Assembly (NCBI GenBank): GCA_021791615.1
Contig: JAJYWG010000134.1
Location: 1 to 6,523 of the forward strand
DNA: 6,523 nt
Direction of reading: 5' to 3'
DNA from: Actinomycetes bacterium
GTDB taxonomy: Bacteria; Actinomycetota; Acidimicrobiia; Acidimicrobiales; RAAP-2
Positions 5,462-6,523 of this stretch are shown here, one piece after another. Position 1 is the stretch's first letter; each line of letters starts with the position of its first letter. The position numbers were made by a program, and so were the translations under genes. The notes below the pieces were generated by a model. That model did no database searches, had not been told where the DNA came from, and saw only the letters and a program-made list of their open reading frames with translations.

Positions 5462-6493
5462 TTGGTCCGCCTCATCGGTCGCAGTGACACGGATCTCGCC
5501 ATCGAGGTCGTGATGCTGCGCCACGAGGTGGCGGTCCTCCGACGCCAGGTGCAGCGCCCGGCGCTCGAGCCTGCAGATCGAGCGGTGCTGGCCGGACTGG
5601 CACGACTGCTCACCCGCCAGCGTCTCGGACACCTCTTCGTCCAACCGGCAACCCTGCTGGGTTGGCACCGGGATCTCCTCTCCAAGCACTGGACCTACCC
5701 GCACGCCAGGCCAGGTCGATCGGCCATCCCGAAGGGGACCACGGCCGTGGTGCTCCGCTTCGCGAAGGGGAATCCCCCGTGGGGTTCGCGCCGCATCCAC
5801 GGTGAGCTCGCCACCATGGGGATCGTCATCGCCCCCTCGAGCGTGTGGGCCATCCTGAAGCGCCACGGCATCGATCCATCGCCGCGACGATCGGGACCGA
5901 CCTGGGCGGAGTTCCTCGCCGCGCAAGCCAAGAGCTTGATGCCGTGCGCCTTCTTCCACGTCGACACCATCCTCCTCCGCAGGCTCTACGTGCTCGTGTT
6001 CATCCACCATGACAGCCGCTTCGTGCGAATCGCCGGCATCACGCGAAATCCGGTCGCCGGCTGGGTCACCCAGCAAGCCCGCAACATCTCGATGGACCTC
6101 GCCGACCAGGCGAACTCGGTCAAGTTCCTCATCCGCGATCGCGACACCAAGTTCACCGCTTCCTTCGACGCCGTCTTCGACGCCGAGGGCACCACTACCA
6201 TCAAGACCCCCATCCGAGCACCCCGAGCCAACGCCATCTGTGAGCGGGTGATCGGCACCATCCGGCGCGAGTGCCTCGACCGGATGCTCATCCTCGGCCG
6301 CCGCCACCTCGAGGCAGTCCTTGGCGAGTACGTCGAGCATTACAACGCGCACCGGCCCCACCGGTCCCTCAGCCAACGACCGCCGGCTGATTGCGATGCG
6401 GCCCCTCCCACCATCAGTGACGTTGACGCCGCCAGGCTACGAAGAACCGATCACCTGGGCGGCCTCATCCACGAATACCAGATGGTCGCCTGA
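5462..6493 (+). CDS. Transposase with integrase catalytic core (DDE), N-terminally frameshifted
   Basis: From TTG at 5462 the frame gives 343 residues. Residues ~10-33 (DLAIEVVMLRHEVAVLRRQV) form a helical N-terminal segment. Residues ~88-142 are a helix-turn-helix-like DNA-binding region (PPWGSRRIHGELATMGI...VWAILKRHGIDPSP). The integrase core follows, with Asp168 (FFHVDTI), Asp226 (LIRDRDTKF) and Glu261 (ANAICERVIGT), 34 residues between the last two, then the 'HYNAHRPHRSL' motif at 293-303. All three catalytic residues are present, so the catalytic part is intact. The TTG has no ribosome binding site and begins inside the conserved N-terminal stretch; the likely original start is GTG 5416, now out of frame by one base. 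The protein would cut and join the IS ends at 5336 and 6523. Family-level naming (IS481-like) is from memory. Expression may be low or absent because of the frameshift. Confidence 0.85.
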   Translation: MVRLIGRSDTDLAIEVVMLRHEVAVLRRQVQRPALEPADRAVLAGLARLLTRQRLGHLFVQPATLLGWHRDLLSKHWTYPHARPGRSAIPKGTTAVVLRFAKGNPPWGSRRIHGELATMGIVIAPSSVWAILKRHGIDPSPRRSGPTWAEFLAAQAKSLMPCAFFHVDTILLRRLYVLVFIHHDSRFVRIAGITRNPVAGWVTQQARNISMDLADQANSVKFLIRDRDTKFTASFDAVFDAEGTTTIKTPIRAPRANAICERVIGTIRRECLDRMLILGRRHLEAVLGEYVEHYNAHRPHRSLSQRPPADCDAAPPTISDVDAARLRRTDHLGGLIHEYQMVA

Positions 6494-6508
6494 GCTGGGC
6501 GGACGGGG

Positions 6509-6523
6509 TTCTCGGCACCCACA
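6509..6523 (-). repeat. Right terminal inverted repeat of the IS
   Basis: Read on the minus strand this is TGTGGGTGCCGAGAA, the mate of the left repeat. It begins 15 bases after the transposase stop and ends at the window edge. Confidence 0.85.

Larger units (their letters stand above)
5336..6523 (+). mobile_element. Insertion sequence, about 1.19 kb, single-ORF DDE type (IS481-like or related)
   Basis: A left terminal repeat TGTGCGTGCCGAGAA (5336-5350) matches, with one mismatch in 15, the reverse complement of TTCTCGGCACCCACA at 6509-6523. Between them lies one integrase-core transposase gene on the plus strand, 15 bp from the right repeat. The total length and TGTG ends fit single-ORF DDE elements such as IS481-like ones, but the family name is tentative. 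The right repeat ends on the last base of the window, so outward extension and target duplication cannot be judged. Confidence 0.8.

Noticed and set aside
5357..6376. 339-residue minus-strand ORF opposite the transposase
   Set aside because: The plus strand has all DDE catalytic motifs. The antisense product is acidic, Gly/Asp-rich and without a recognisable domain.

Overview
The window is high-G+C DNA that probably comes from an actinomycete of the class Acidimicrobiia. The main evidence is the C-terminal 42-residue repeat of the first gene ([17 protein letters not shown]...), a type I know from memory mainly from large secreted proteins of Acidimicrobiia and relatives. The dienelactone-hydrolase/small-protein pair and the transposase are also of actinobacterial type. 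All assignments come from reading the sequence; no search was run.

Layout: (1) Positions 1-3756 hold the 3' part of a giant secreted-type protein that is open at the left edge. It has about nine Ig-like (He_PIG-type) domains, a lamin-tail-like domain, a linker domain with two cysteines, and two almost identical 126-bp repeats ending four codons before the stop. (2) Positions 3757-4122 are intergenic. They contain a perfect 24-bp palindrome made of two overlapping 12-bp palindromes 10 bp apart, and a -10-like box placed as in leaderless promoters ahead of a possible 52-codon ORF. (3) Positions 4123-5136 hold a tight two-gene operon: a dienelactone hydrolase-family enzyme with an intact Cys-Asp-His triad, then an 88-residue protein resembling DUF6295. 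(4) Positions 5137-5335 hold a 10-bp-period GC-rich tandem array that starts at the stop codon of the small gene and runs into G-tracts able to form G-quadruplexes. (5) Positions 5336-6523 are an apparently complete insertion sequence of about 1.19 kb. It has 14/15-matching terminal inverted repeats, a start-proximal hairpin, and a DDE transposase whose first ~15 codons are separated from the rest by a one-base insertion. The right inverted repeat ends exactly on the last base of the window.

The genes do not form one pathway. The first encodes a surface or secreted structural or adhesive protein, the middle pair looks like a small soluble metabolic or detoxification operon, and the IS has landed downstream of that operon. 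The most unusual items are the double palindrome, the possible leaderless upstream ORF overlapping the hydrolase start, the DNA-level identity of the C-terminal repeats, and the broken 5' end of the transposase gene. I see no defence system, CRISPR array, tRNA or rRNA.
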